Source: Enteractinococcus helveticum (GTDB lineage: Bacteria > Actinomycetota > Actinomycetes > Actinomycetales > Micrococcaceae). Taken from it: 5,641 bases of DNA. Both the position numbers and the translations under genes were made by a program. The stretch spans positions 1 through 5,641 of the forward strand of contig NZ_DYXC01000014.1 in the NCBI RefSeq assembly GCF_020742345.1, written 5' to 3'. The notes below the pieces were generated by a model, which was not told where the DNA came from, did no database searches, and worked only from the letters and a program-made list of their open reading frames with translations. The number at the start of each line of letters is the position of its first letter. Within the stretch, counting starts at the first letter, position 1. Shown here in pieces: positions 5,506 through 5,641 of the stretch.

Positions 5506-5641
5506 TTAGGCGAGTGTGGCGTTCAAAGTGATTTCCACGCCCTGTAGTGCTTTCGACACGGGACAGGTTTCCTTGGCTTCGTTTGCAAGACGCTGGAAGT
5601 CTGCTTCGTCGATATTTTCGATAGTGGAGTTGTTGATCAGT
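5506..5641 (-). CDS. C-terminal end of an OsmC/Ohr-family peroxidase (partial)
   Basis: The last 44 codons of a minus-strand gene that enters from the right edge and ends at TAA (5508-5506). The tail contains ETCPVSKAL followed by GVEITLNATLA, the characteristic C-terminal block of OsmC/Ohr proteins: the cysteine (visible residue 26) is the second redox cysteine, in a helix, followed by a final beta strand. These thiol peroxidases reduce organic hydroperoxides in the cytoplasm, usually with lipoylated proteins or other thiols as electron donors. The CPVSKAL block suits the OsmC branch as well as Ohr, so the subfamily is left open. The first cysteine and the start lie outside the window. A hairpin follows the stop codon. 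Confidence 0.85.
   Translation of the reverse strand, partial: LINNSTIENIDEADFQRLANEAKETCPVSKALQGVEITLNATLA

Overview
The window looks like chromosomal DNA from a mid-to-high G+C Gram-positive bacterium, most likely an actinomycete of intermediate G+C. This rests on protein style (a TPR-type LuxR regulator with an N-terminus common in actinobacteria, a COG2072 flavoprotein, an actinobacterial-style small GIY-YIG protein), a strong AGGAGG ribosome site, an apparently leaderless gene, and hairpins without U-tracts. The genus cannot be fixed from the sequence. No insertion sequence, integrase, tRNA, rRNA, CRISPR array or phage gene was seen.

Layout, left to right. (1) Positions 1-120 may hold the 3' end of a rightward gene that overlaps the tail of the next one; this is weak. 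(2) 62-1693, minus strand: a 543-residue LuxR-type regulator with TPR-like helices and a C-terminal helix-turn-helix, but no ATPase domain. (3) 1808-2920, minus strand: a 370-residue FAD/NAD(P)-dependent monooxygenase-like flavoprotein lying just upstream of the regulator. A long hairpin separates the two genes, and the regulator has a -10 box placed for leaderless transcription. (4) 3140-3706, minus strand: a PfpI/DJ-1 family protein with a clear hairpin terminator after it. (5) A 360-base divergent intergenic region. (6) 4067-4537, plus strand: a 156-residue SRPBCC (START-like, ligand-binding fold) protein. (7) 4591-5154, minus strand: a small standalone GIY-YIG domain protein whose isoleucine codon use differs from its neighbours. 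(8) A 351-base intergenic stretch with no convincing gene. (9) 5506-5641, minus strand: the C-terminal end of an OsmC/Ohr-type peroxidase, cut by the window edge.

How they may work together: the PfpI/DJ-1 protein, the OsmC-like peroxidase and the flavoprotein all belong to families tied to oxidative, hydroperoxide or electrophile stress and xenobiotic oxidation. The neighbourhood therefore reads as a loose stress and detoxification region, not one operon: the genes have separate promoters and terminators and two orientations. The flavoprotein and LuxR regulator are the best candidate functional pair. I found no convincing undescribed multi-gene system. The points most worth following are the leaderless regulator behind a hairpin, the repeats in front of the flavoprotein, and the atypical GIY-YIG gene.
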